A model generated the notes under the pieces. That model had not been told where the DNA came from. It searched no databases and saw only the letters and a program-made list of their open reading frames with translations. DNA of 39,016 nt, from the NCBI GenBank assembly GCA_964502665.1, contig CAZCXP010000005.1, positions 1 to 39,016 of the forward strand, written 5' to 3'. The position numbers and the translations under genes were made by a program. The DNA is from SOKG01 sp964502665 (lineage in GTDB: Bacteria; Chloroflexota; Dehalococcoidia; SZUA-161). This document shows positions 7,917-15,312 of the stretch, one piece after another (the stretch's first letter is position 1; every line of letters begins with the position of its first letter).

Positions 7917-9047
7917 TTATTCTCGTTTTCGCTTCTTTTTCGCTGTGCCGCCAGCGTTGGTACTTGACCCTGCAGCTTGGTTGCCGGCAATGAACTCCTC
8001 GGTCGCCTTTCGAGCCTCCTCGTCTGTGTACTGGACTGGAGGGGATTTCATGAAGTACGCAGAGGGGCCCTCGAGTGTCCCACTCAGGCCCCTGTCCAAA
8101 GCCAGTTTGCAGCACCTTATGGCATCAATGACCACTCCCGCCGAGTTGGGACTATCCCACACCTCAAGCTTAAGCTCCAAATTCAGCGGCACATCGCCAA
8201 ATGTGCGTCCTTCCATTCGAATATAACACCACTTCCGGTCACCCAGCCAGGGTACATGGTCGCTGGGGCCGATATGGATATTCCCCGGGCCAAGGTCATA
8301 GTCAAGCTGAGAGGTTACCGCCATTGTCTTGGATATCTTCTTCGACTCTAATCGCTCCCGTTCAAGCATGTTGTAGAAATCAGTGTTGCCCCCGAAGTTC
8401 AGCTGGTATGTCCTCTCCAGCTTGACGCCTCGGTCGTGGAAGAGTCTGGTGAGCACCCGATGAGTAATGGTTGCGCCCACCTGAGATTTGATGTCATCAC
8501 CAACGACCGGCAAACCTGCATCCTTAAAACGGTTTTGCCAGTATTTCTCGCGAGCGATAAACACTGGGACACAGTTGATGAAGCCGCATCCTGCAGCGAT
8601 GATCTGCTCCACATACCACTTGGTGGCCTCCTCACTGCCTACAGGGAGGTAACTCACTACGACATCGGTCTCTCTATCCCTGAGGATCTTGACGATTTCC
8701 GCAGTGGAGCCCGGTGCCTTGGTTATAATCTGAGAAAGGTATTTCCCCAGCCCGTCATGGGTCATACCCCTTTCTACCACCACCCCGGTGGGGGGAACAT
8801 CGCAGAACTCGATGGTATTATTTGGCGGGGCTGATATCGCCTCAGATAGATCCTTGCCCACCTTGTTGCGATCTATATCGAAGGCAGCTACGAAGTTAAT
8901 ATCTCCTACATGATAGCCACCCAGATTGACATGCATCAGCCCGGGCACGAAATTGTCCTCAGAAGCGCTCCGATAGTAATACACCCCTTGAACTAATGAT
9001 GAGGCGCAGTTTCCAACCCCAATTATGGCCACATTTATCTTACCCAA
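7917..9047 (-). CDS. ino1: Inositol-3-phosphate synthase (myo-inositol-1-phosphate synthase)
   Basis: A 376-residue homologue of the NAD-dependent enzyme that isomerises glucose-6-phosphate to 1L-myo-inositol-1-phosphate, the first step to inositol lipids. The Rossmann motif IIGVGNCASS is at 8-17. Family segments follow: NTIEFCDVPPTGVV, VVVSYLPVGSEEA, NCVPVFIA, GDDIKSQVGATITHRVL, LNFGGNTDFYNML and SPNSAGVVIDAIRCCKLA. It is of the shorter prokaryotic (actinobacterial/archaeal) type. The C-terminus is a lysine/arginine-rich tail (KKKRKRE). The start is TTG with AGGAG 9 nt upstream. It is divergent from the PHP-domain gene with under 90 bp between, and is followed downstream, after a repeat-filled 229-bp gap, by the GT4 and PIPS-like genes. 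Confidence 0.93.
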   Translation of the reverse strand: MGKINVAIIGVGNCASSLVQGVYYYRSASEDNFVPGLMHVNLGGYHVGDINFVAAFDIDRNKVGKDLSEAISAPPNNTIEFCDVPPTGVVVERGMTHDGLGKYLSQIITKAPGSTAEIVKILRDRETDVVVSYLPVGSEEATKWYVEQIIAAGCGFINCVPVFIAREKYWQNRFKDAGLPVVGDDIKSQVGATITHRVLTRLFHDRGVKLERTYQLNFGGNTDFYNMLERERLESKKISKTMAVTSQLDYDLGPGNIHIGPSDHVPWLGDRKWCYIRMEGRTFGDVPLNLELKLEVWDSPNSAGVVIDAIRCCKLALDRGLSGTLEGPSAYFMKSPPVQYTDEEARKATEEFIAGNQAAGSSTNAGGTAKKKRKRE

Positions 9048-9128
9048 GTTCTAGCGCTCCTTTCCTCTGGCAGTATGAAGGCGGACTTGCTTAGGGGAGA
9101 ACCTTATGCTATTCTTAACGCCGCAAAG

Positions 9129-9791
9129 ATGGTTTATGATTTCCATACCCACACCTGTATAAGCGATGGCGCCCTGTCACCACTAGAACTAGTGAGAAGG
9201 GCGCTCATCAATGATTACTATGCCATTGCAATAACTGACCATGTCGGTATCGGCTACCTACAAAGGCTGATCACCGAGATTACGGCGGATTGCGCCCTGG
9301 CCCAGAAACACTGGGGAATCACCGCCATCCCCGGGGTTGAACTCACCCATCTCCCAGCGGCAGCGATCGCCGAAACCGCAAAAGCAGCCAAGGAAATGGG
9401 GGCTAAGCTTGTGGTGGTTCATGGTGAAACCACCGCTGAGCCCGTTGAGCCAGGCACCAACTTGGCCGCGGTAAAATGCCCACACGTCGATATCTTGGCA
9501 CATCCAGGATTAATAACTCTCGAAGAAGCAAAACTTGCAGCTGCCAATGACATCTACCTCGAAATCACCGCGAGAAGACAACACACTTCAACTAACAAAC
9601 ACGTTGCCCAAATTGCTCGCCAGGCCGGAGCAAAGCTCCTCGTCAACTCAGACGCACACAGCGAACTCGACCTACTCACTCCCAAGCTAGCCCATTCTAT
9701 TGCCAAAAGCGCCGCGCTTACCAACAATGAAATTGCAGATGTACTCCAACACAACCCACTCGCCCTTATCAGCAAGCTGCTCTCAAAGTGA
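9129..9791 (+). CDS. PHP-domain phosphoesterase
   Basis: A PHP-superfamily metal-dependent phosphoesterase, 220 residues from this start. The metal-binding motifs are in order: YDFHTHTCISDG at the N-terminus, AITDHVG, PGVELTH, VVVHGE, ILAHPGL and LLVNSDAHSE. The TIM-like barrel ligates two or three metals. The family includes histidinol phosphatase, the polymerase PHP domain and 3',5'-nucleotide phosphatases; the substrate is not clear. I prefer the ATG at 9129 because family members start a few residues before HTHT. An in-frame ATG at 9075 adds 18 residues without a ribosome binding site. A well-placed AGGGGAGA instead precedes an out-of-frame ATG at 9106. Confidence 0.85.
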   Translation: MVYDFHTHTCISDGALSPLELVRRALINDYYAIAITDHVGIGYLQRLITEITADCALAQKHWGITAIPGVELTHLPAAAIAETAKAAKEMGAKLVVVHGETTAEPVEPGTNLAAVKCPHVDILAHPGLITLEEAKLAAANDIYLEITARRQHTSTNKHVAQIARQAGAKLLVNSDAHSELDLLTPKLAHSIAKSAALTNNEIADVLQHNPLALISKLLSK

Positions 9792-9819
9792 GCTGTGTCG
9801 CGATCCCGTAAGTTAACAC

Positions 9820-9960
9820 CTAACCTTTTCCGATTCTAAATACCGTGGTCCCGCACTTACCGCACTTGCCTTTTGTCGCTGGCTTGCCATTCTTAAGTGT
9901 AACTTGGGTCGGGCTCTGAATGTCAACCTTCTTTCTGCATTTGAAGCAATACGCCTGCAC
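9820..9960 (-). CDS. DUF5679-type small zinc-ribbon protein
   Basis: A 46-residue protein, too short for most gene callers. It starts at a GTG (VQAYCFKCRKKVDIQ) and ends KCGKCGTTVFRIGKG. Two CxxC pairs (YCFKC and KCGKC) form a probable zinc ribbon. The spacing and the middle QVTLKNGKPATKG match the DUF5679 pattern as I know it. Function is unknown. A strong Shine-Dalgarno sequence, AAGGGGGTGA, lies 5 nt upstream, and a near-consensus promoter (9988-10017) overlaps the truB stop. This is therefore a real, independently expressed gene. Confidence 0.85.
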   Translation of the reverse strand: MQAYCFKCRKKVDIQSPTQVTLKNGKPATKGKCGKCGTTVFRIGKG

Positions 9961-9987
9961 TTGATCACCCCCTTTCCAGTCCTAAAG

Positions 9988-10017
9988 ACTATACACATGC
10001 AAAATAGCAAATGTCAA
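9988..10017 (-). promoter_or_regulatory. Promoter for the DUF5679 gene, overlapping the truB stop
   Basis: On the minus strand: TTGACA (10017-10012, perfect), an 18-nt spacer, then TATAGT (9993-9988, 5/6). The TGA of truB (10016-10014) is inside the -35 box. The leader is about 21 nt. Confidence 0.7.
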
Positions 10018-10922
10018 GCGTTACTGCTCCCTTTTGCAAAAACCTTCCGTGGCTGCCAGCAGCGTCGAGCCTCATCATAGCGAAGTATGGCCACCAAGCG
10101 CCCATCATTGGAATAAGCCCGACGCAGTGCTCCCGACGGCTCTTCTTCCTGTCCCAGGCCCAATGGACGTCCGTTAATTATCGCGCGCTCATCGTCATCA
10201 CCCACGGTCATGGCCGGCAAATGAAGAACAGCCACATCGATAGGATGGATAAGCTCGGACCACCAGCCTTCCCTGAAAGCATCCTCGACCTGTGCCATAG
10301 TGACTGCGTCGCTTATATGGAAAGGTCCGCTGCTAAGGCGGACCAGGTTTCTGAGATGGGCACCGCACCCCAGCTTTTCCCCCAGGTCATGGGCCAATGA
10401 GCGGATATAAGCCCCCTTGCTGCATTCCACCTCCAAAGTGAGTGAAGGAGGTTGCCATTCTAACATCTTAATACGAGAGAACTCAACCTCCCTGGCTGCT
10501 CTCGGTACCTCGACCCCAGCCCGAGCCCACCGGTAGAGGGGCACGCCCTGGTGTTTGACTGCGCTGTACATCGGTGGGATCTGCTTTACACGCCCGCTGA
10601 AAGACGCCGTGGCCGCCTCGACCTCTCCCCTGGTTAGTACCGAGGTATCGCCCCTCCCGGTAACCTTGCCAGTGGCATCATACGTATCCGTAGATATGCC
10701 TAGCCCGATCTCAGCGCGATAGGTCTTCTTGGCCTCAGCCAGGAACTCAACCAACCTCGTCGCCTGCCCAAGACAAATCGGCAGCACGCCTGTAGCTTCA
10801 GGGTCCAGGGTCCCCCCGTGCCCTACCCTCCGCTCACCACTCAACCTCTTGACAGCAGCCACAGCTTCAAAAGAGGTTTTGCCTCTGGGCTTGTCCAGGT
10901 TCAGGATTCCGTCAATAGCCAC
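10014..10922 (-). CDS. truB: tRNA pseudouridine-55 synthase
   Basis: A 302-residue TruB, which isomerises U55 in the T-loop of tRNAs. The signature is present: GILNLDKPRGKTSFEAV, then RVGHGGTLDPEATGVLP, which holds the catalytic Asp, and later CSKGAYIRSLAHDLG and GAHLRNLVRLSSGPF. A PUA-like C-terminal region follows. It starts at GTG, 2 bp after the rbfA stop. It is the last member of the conserved nusA-ylxR-infB-rbfA-truB translation cluster. Confidence 0.95.
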   Translation of the reverse strand: MAIDGILNLDKPRGKTSFEAVAAVKRLSGERRVGHGGTLDPEATGVLPICLGQATRLVEFLAEAKKTYRAEIGLGISTDTYDATGKVTGRGDTSVLTRGEVEAATASFSGRVKQIPPMYSAVKHQGVPLYRWARAGVEVPRAAREVEFSRIKMLEWQPPSLTLEVECSKGAYIRSLAHDLGEKLGCGAHLRNLVRLSSGPFHISDAVTMAQVEDAFREGWWSELIHPIDVAVLHLPAMTVGDDDERAIINGRPLGLGQEEEPSGALRRAYSNDGRLVAILRYDEARRCWQPRKVFAKGSSNA

Positions 10923-10924
10923 CT

Positions 10925-11293
10925 CTAGTCTACTTCACCAGGACTGTCACTAGGAGCCACCTCTTTGATCAATTCAAGAAGATGACTCCCCCGCTCAATA
11001 GACTCATCTCTTTGGAAGTTTAGCTGGGGAATGTACCGCAAGGAAAGACGCTCGCCCAAGCTACGACGCAGAAACCCAGAGGCCGCGGCCAGCCCTTCTT
11101 CTACCTGCCTCTTCTCCTCCTCGGAGCCCATAGCGCTGACAAAAACCTTGGCATGCCGCAGGTCAGGGGACGTATCTACCTCGGTTACACTCAACAAACC
11201 GCCAAGCCTGGGATCCCTGATCTCATGCATGAGCAGCTCGCTTATCTCCTTGCGTATGAGGTCATTGACCCTGGCTATGCGCCGAGTGCTCAT
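10925..11293 (-). CDS. rbfA: 30S ribosome-binding factor A
   Basis: A 122-residue RbfA, a KH-fold factor that binds the 30S subunit and helps 16S rRNA 5'-end maturation. The family pattern is clear: RIARVNDLIRKEISELLMHEIRDPRLG, SVTEVDTSPDLRHAKVFVS, and a C-terminal RYIPQLNFQRDESIERG. It starts 22 bp after infB and ends 2 bp before truB, so the genes are almost certainly co-translated from one transcript. Confidence 0.95.
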   Translation of the reverse strand: MSTRRIARVNDLIRKEISELLMHEIRDPRLGGLLSVTEVDTSPDLRHAKVFVSAMGSEEEKRQVEEGLAAASGFLRRSLGERLSLRYIPQLNFQRDESIERGSHLLELIKEVAPSDSPGEVD

Positions 11294-11315
11294 CTCACCC
11301 CGACCTTGATTAGGT

Positions 11316-13127
11316 TCAGCCTGCCTTCTCTCTTCTATAGGACTCGATGATATCGCCCATCTCGAATTCCGAGAAGCCCTCGATACCTATTCCACACTCA
11401 AACCCAGCTGCTATATCCCGAACGTTTTCCTTGAAATGCTTCAGGCTCGTGATAGGCCCTTCGTGGATAGACTCACCATTGCGCAGAACCCTGGCCTGTG
11501 CCCCGCGGCTCAACTTCCCATCAGTTACATATGTACCCGCTACCGTGCCCTGCCTCACACTGAAAACAGCCCTTACCTCGGCATGCCCTTCCACGACATC
11601 CATATAGGTCGGCTCCAGCATCCCAGCGAGCGCCTTCTCGATATCCTCAACCACGTTATATATCACCTGGTAGCAACGGATATCAACGCCCTCGGAGTCA
11701 GCAAGGAGTTTCGCTCCAGGCTCTGGACGGGTGTTAAACCCAATGATAATTCCCTTGGAAGCAATAGCTAGCATGACATCGTTTTCGGTAATGTTACCGC
11801 TCCCTGAATGGACAATCCTCACCTTGACCTCCTCGCTCCCCAGTCGCTCCAAGGAACTCCTTATAGGGTCGATGCTCCCCTGGACATCAGTCTTCAGAAT
11901 GATGTTAAGCTCCTTTACCTGCCCCGCCTGGATTTGAGCGAAGAGGTTGCTTAACCTCGGAGCCCTGGACGCGCTTACTCTTCCTCTCCCCCTTTGCCGC
12001 TGCTGTGCCTCGACTCGCGCCTCCTTTTCGCTGCCGACCACAGCGAAGGAGTCCCCCGCCTGTGGGACGCCGTTCAGCCCCAGCACCTCAACAGGCATAG
12101 ACGGCCCAGCCTTCTTCACCCGTTTGCCTTTGTCGTCAAACATCGCCCTTATCTTGCCCCAAGTCTCACCGACCACCGCGTTATCGCCGATCTCGAGAGT
12201 GCCTGTCTGCACCAAGACTGTAGCTAAAGCACCTTTGCTACTGTCCAAGCTCGCTTCGACCACCGCGCCAAAGGCTGGCCGTGTGGGATCAGCCTTGAGC
12301 TCTTGAATCTCAGCCACGATAAGCAGGTTTTCCAGAAGCTCAGAGATACCGTCCCCCCGTTTGGCAGAGACCAGGACACAGACGACATCCCCACCCCACT
12401 CCTCAATGATCTGGCCGTTATCAGCCAGTTGCTGCTTGACTCGATCCGGGTTAGCCTCTGGCTTATCGATCTTGTTAATTGCCACCACGATGGGTACCCC
12501 TGCGGCCCGGGCGTGGTCAATAGCCTCCACCGTCTGCGGCATCACCCCGTCATCAGCAGCAACAACCAGAATCGCAATATCGGTAACCTTTGCCCCTCGA
12601 GCCCGCATCGCAGTAAAGGCCTCATGCCCGGGAGTGTCCAGGAAGGTGATCTTCTGCCCGTGGATTTCGACCTGGTAGGCACCTATGTGCTGAGTGATTT
12701 TCCCAGCTTCGCTGTCGACGACATTGGTCTGCCGGATGGCATCCAGGAGTTTGGTTTTACCGTGGTCAACATGTCCCATAATGGTCACTACTGGAGGACG
12801 TGGTTCTTGAGCTGCGCTATCCTCCCCGGTGAAGCGATACTTTTCAGCTGTCTCCGCAGAAGCTTCCGGCTCCTCCTTAGCCTCATAGCCGAGGTCAGTT
12901 GCGACACTCGCCGCGCTGTCGAAGCCGATAGCCTGGTTGATGTTGGCCATAATACCATTTCGCATCAAATGCTTGATCACCTCGATGCCGCTGACTCCCA
13001 AGATATCCGCCAACTGCTTCACTGTCAGCGCACGAGGAATAACAAGCTCTGTCTTAGCTTCCGACCTACCGACAGGCTGGCCTTTGCTCACCACAACATC
13101 CTCATCACTACCAGCTTTTCGCTTCAT
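11316..13127 (-). CDS. infB: Translation initiation factor IF-2
   Basis: A 603-residue GTPase that places initiator fMet-tRNA on the 30S subunit. An IF2-N domain is at about 30-80 (PRALTVKQLADILGVSGIEVIKHL). GTPase motifs follow: GHVDHGKT (118-125), DTPGHEAF, NKID and SAK. The C-terminal domains include the fMet-tRNA-binding segment (GFECGIGIEGFSEF near the end). It is short compared with E. coli IF-2 (890 residues) because the long repetitive N-terminus is missing, as in many non-proteobacterial IF-2s. AAGGAG lies 9 nt upstream of the ATG. Confidence 0.96.
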   Translation of the reverse strand: MKRKAGSDEDVVVSKGQPVGRSEAKTELVIPRALTVKQLADILGVSGIEVIKHLMRNGIMANINQAIGFDSAASVATDLGYEAKEEPEASAETAEKYRFTGEDSAAQEPRPPVVTIMGHVDHGKTKLLDAIRQTNVVDSEAGKITQHIGAYQVEIHGQKITFLDTPGHEAFTAMRARGAKVTDIAILVVAADDGVMPQTVEAIDHARAAGVPIVVAINKIDKPEANPDRVKQQLADNGQIIEEWGGDVVCVLVSAKRGDGISELLENLLIVAEIQELKADPTRPAFGAVVEASLDSSKGALATVLVQTGTLEIGDNAVVGETWGKIRAMFDDKGKRVKKAGPSMPVEVLGLNGVPQAGDSFAVVGSEKEARVEAQQRQRGRGRVSASRAPRLSNLFAQIQAGQVKELNIILKTDVQGSIDPIRSSLERLGSEEVKVRIVHSGSGNITENDVMLAIASKGIIIGFNTRPEPGAKLLADSEGVDIRCYQVIYNVVEDIEKALAGMLEPTYMDVVEGHAEVRAVFSVRQGTVAGTYVTDGKLSRGAQARVLRNGESIHEGPITSLKHFKENVRDIAAGFECGIGIEGFSEFEMGDIIESYRREKAG

Positions 13128-13152
13128 CCCCTAAGCTCCTTCACCACTAAGC

Positions 13153-13467
13153 TCAGTGCGATATCTCCCTCTCCTCAACGAGTTTAGGCAGGGCCTTGCT
13201 ATACGCCGTAAGCTCAGCACGCTGCTCCGACGCAATCTCAGACCTCAGCGCGTGCTGAAGTCTTTTCCCCTTCAATCCGTTCTCCCAGCATTCCTGACGC
13301 CTGCAAAGATATGCGCCCCGCCCCGCTTTCTTCCCCCTAGGGTCTATCTCCAGACCTCCCTGCGGTGTGCGTACAACCCTCACCAGCTCCCACTTGGGTC
13401 TTTTCTCCCTGCAAGCGATGCAAGTGCGCTGCGGTACATGTTTGGGACGCTTTCCGGACCTTATCAT
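13153..13467 (-). CDS. rnpM: YlxR/RnpM family RNA-binding protein
   Basis: A 104-residue DUF448 protein with VPQRTCIACREKRPKWELVRVVR near the N-terminus and GRGAYLCRRQECWE in the middle. These contribute conserved Cys and basic residues for RNA binding. The B. subtilis homologue YlxR (RnpM) binds RNase P RNA and modulates RNase P. The gene is between nusA (10 bp gap) and infB (25 bp gap), its standard location. The ribosome binding site is weak, which suits coupling to nusA. Confidence 0.9.
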   Translation of the reverse strand: MIRSGKRPKHVPQRTCIACREKRPKWELVRVVRTPQGGLEIDPRGKKAGRGAYLCRRQECWENGLKGKRLQHALRSEIASEQRAELTAYSKALPKLVEEREISH

Positions 13468-13477
13468 CTACCGACTC

Positions 13478-15142
13478 TCACTCCTCCGAAAGATCCTCGT
13501 ACTCATCAGCCGTGGCCGATACGGCGGCCCTTGGGCGCCTCCGCGCCTTACTATCCTCCAACTTCTCCTCCCTGGAAGTCTTCTTCTTCCTACCCTTCTT
13601 CTGGCTCTCAACCCCAACAGCCTTGGCACCGAAGATATCCTCAGCAAACCGGATTTGAGCCTTCTCAGAAGGCTGTACCTCCTCAGGAGTTGGTTCATAG
13701 GGAACTAATTCAACCTCTTCCCCCACTTCCGCTACCGGCTCCAATACTTCCTCAGAGATTGTCTCCGCTTCGCCCCAAGGCGGTTCTACCTCCTCCGACG
13801 GTGGAGCGCCCAGATCAAGAGCTCCAAGTCGCTCCTTCACCTCGGTCAGGGACTTCTGGCCAAAGCCCTTAAGCCCGAGTAAATCCTTGTCGTCCTTCTC
13901 CAGAAGTTGTCCAACCTTGGTAATGCCGCTTCCAAGCAGCAAGTTGAAGGTGCGCGCTGAAAGACCAAGTTGTTCCAAAGCGGCCTCGTATTGCTCCAGA
14001 GAGACAACAAGAGCAGGTGGTTTCTTTGCCTTCTTAGTCAAAACGGCCGCCGCCGGCTCCACCCCGGGCACTGCAGGCTTCTCTTTCACCCGTGTTGCTT
14101 TCTCCGCCTCAGCCGCGCTGACGCTCTTTATATCAATCCTCCAGCCAGTGAGCCGTGCGGCAAGCCTGGCGTTCTGTCCCTCCTTCCCAATTGCCAGGGA
14201 AAGTTGATTATCAGGGACAACAACCACGGCGGTATTTCCCTCTCCATTGATATCAACGCTGACCACCTGAGCCGGGCTCAGCGCATTGGCAATCAAGACC
14301 TTAGGGTCGGCATCCCACTGGATAACATCTATCCGCTCGCCATTGAGCTCATTAACTACGTTCTGTATCCTGACACCTCGCAGCCCAACACAGGAGCCTA
14401 CAGGGTCCAGGCCCTCCAGCCTCGCTGCGACCGCTACCTTACTGCGGTAGCCAGCTTCCCGGGCAACTCCCTTAAGCTCCACGTTACCGTTGTAGATCTC
14501 AGGGACTTCCAGCTCGAACAGCCGGCGTACCAGATTCGGGTGCGAGCGCGACATTATGAGACGTGGCCCCCTGTTTGTTCGATTCACCTCCAGCAGGTAG
14601 AGTTTGAGCCTTTGTCCCACGCGGTAACGCTCATTCCGCACCTGCTCACCTCCAGGAAGTACACCCTCAGCTTTGCCCAGGTCAATGACAACCTGCCTCG
14701 GCTCTATCCGCTGTACTAACCCGCTGACGATATCCCCTTCTCGATCGATATACTCCCCGAAGATAAACTCGCGCTCAGCTTCCCGAAGACGTTGCAGCAC
14801 CACCTGCTTGGCGGTTTGCGCCGCGATTCGTCCAGCATGCAAAGAGGTGGTCTCAAACGAAATCGTTTCGTCCAGTTGGGCATCCTTCTTCAGCTTCCGA
14901 GCCTCCGCCAGCGATATCTCCTGGTAAGTGTCCGTCGGCTCCTCCACCACGGTCTTGATAGTATAAACCTTGACATCACCACTAACGGGGTGAATCTTCA
15001 CCGAGATGTTTTGCCGCGCCCCGATCTCGTCCTTCTTGAAAGCAGTGACCAGTGCCGCCTCAACCGCTGCAAAGACCACCTCTTTGGGCAGGTTTCTCTC
15101 CGCAGCTAACTGAGTAATGGCAAGTAGAAAATCGGTTTTCAT
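13478..15142 (-). CDS. nusA: Transcription termination/antitermination factor NusA
   Basis: A 554-residue NusA, the RNA-polymerase-associated factor that promotes pausing, intrinsic termination and antitermination. Domains: N-terminal RNAP-binding region (1-125), S1 (about 133-200), two KH domains (about 210-345, GxxG at 253-256 and in IGKEGQN at 318-324). At about 385-441 is a helix-hairpin-helix domain (LLGSGITKVGQLL...LKGFGQKSLTEVKERL) that looks like the alpha-CTD of RNA polymerase. An acidic then lysine-rich tail (445-554) follows. AAGGAGG lies 9 nt upstream of the ATG. rimP, usually just upstream of nusA, is absent; the preceding gene is an enoyl-CoA hydratase homologue. A promoter plus terminator in the leader suggests attenuation. 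Confidence 0.96.
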   Translation of the reverse strand: MKTDFLLAITQLAAERNLPKEVVFAAVEAALVTAFKKDEIGARQNISVKIHPVSGDVKVYTIKTVVEEPTDTYQEISLAEARKLKKDAQLDETISFETTSLHAGRIAAQTAKQVVLQRLREAEREFIFGEYIDREGDIVSGLVQRIEPRQVVIDLGKAEGVLPGGEQVRNERYRVGQRLKLYLLEVNRTNRGPRLIMSRSHPNLVRRLFELEVPEIYNGNVELKGVAREAGYRSKVAVAARLEGLDPVGSCVGLRGVRIQNVVNELNGERIDVIQWDADPKVLIANALSPAQVVSVDINGEGNTAVVVVPDNQLSLAIGKEGQNARLAARLTGWRIDIKSVSAAEAEKATRVKEKPAVPGVEPAAAVLTKKAKKPPALVVSLEQYEAALEQLGLSARTFNLLLGSGITKVGQLLEKDDKDLLGLKGFGQKSLTEVKERLGALDLGAPPSEEVEPPWGEAETISEEVLEPVAEVGEEVELVPYEPTPEEVQPSEKAQIRFAEDIFGAKAVGVESQKKGRKKKTSREEKLEDSKARRRPRAAVSATADEYEDLSEE

Positions 15143-15184
15143 CTTGCCCTAACCTCCTTCTGGAGCACCGCTTTCCTCCAACCA

Positions 15185-15209
15185 ACAAAAAAGTGGGTGA
15201 AACCCACTT
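15185..15209 (-). terminator. Intrinsic terminator in the nusA leader
   Basis: On the minus strand: AAGTGGGT (15209-15202), loop TTC, ACCCACTT (15198-15191), then an uninterrupted T-run to 15187. The 8-bp stem with U-tract is a canonical intrinsic terminator. It sits 48 nt before the nusA start and about 16 nt after the predicted start of the nusA promoter. It can end upstream read-through and also attenuate the nusA transcript itself. Confidence 0.8.
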
Positions 15210-15231
15210 CGCTCCCGATCGTTGTGCGCTG

Positions 15232-15260
15232 AGTATAGCACTTTTTGAGCTAAAATGCAA
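15232..15260 (-). promoter_or_regulatory. nusA: Promoter of the nusA-infB-truB operon
   Basis: On the minus strand: TTGCAT (15260-15255, 3/6), a 17-nt spacer, TATACT (15237-15232, 5/6). The predicted start is near 15225. It lies downstream of the preceding gene's stop and immediately upstream of the terminator hairpin. Confidence 0.6.
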
Positions 15261-15312
15261 CCCCTTGTGCTCGCTGGCAGTGTTCAAAAGTTGGCCACTT
15301 TTTCAGCCCACA

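Noticed and set aside
9813..10010. 65-codon minus-strand frame over the DUF5679 locus
   Set aside because: It is in another frame; the GTG-started 46-residue frame has the ribosome binding site, cysteines and family pattern.
12303..13187. 294-codon plus-strand frame opposite infB
   Set aside because: Antisense to IF-2 with no motif or start signal.
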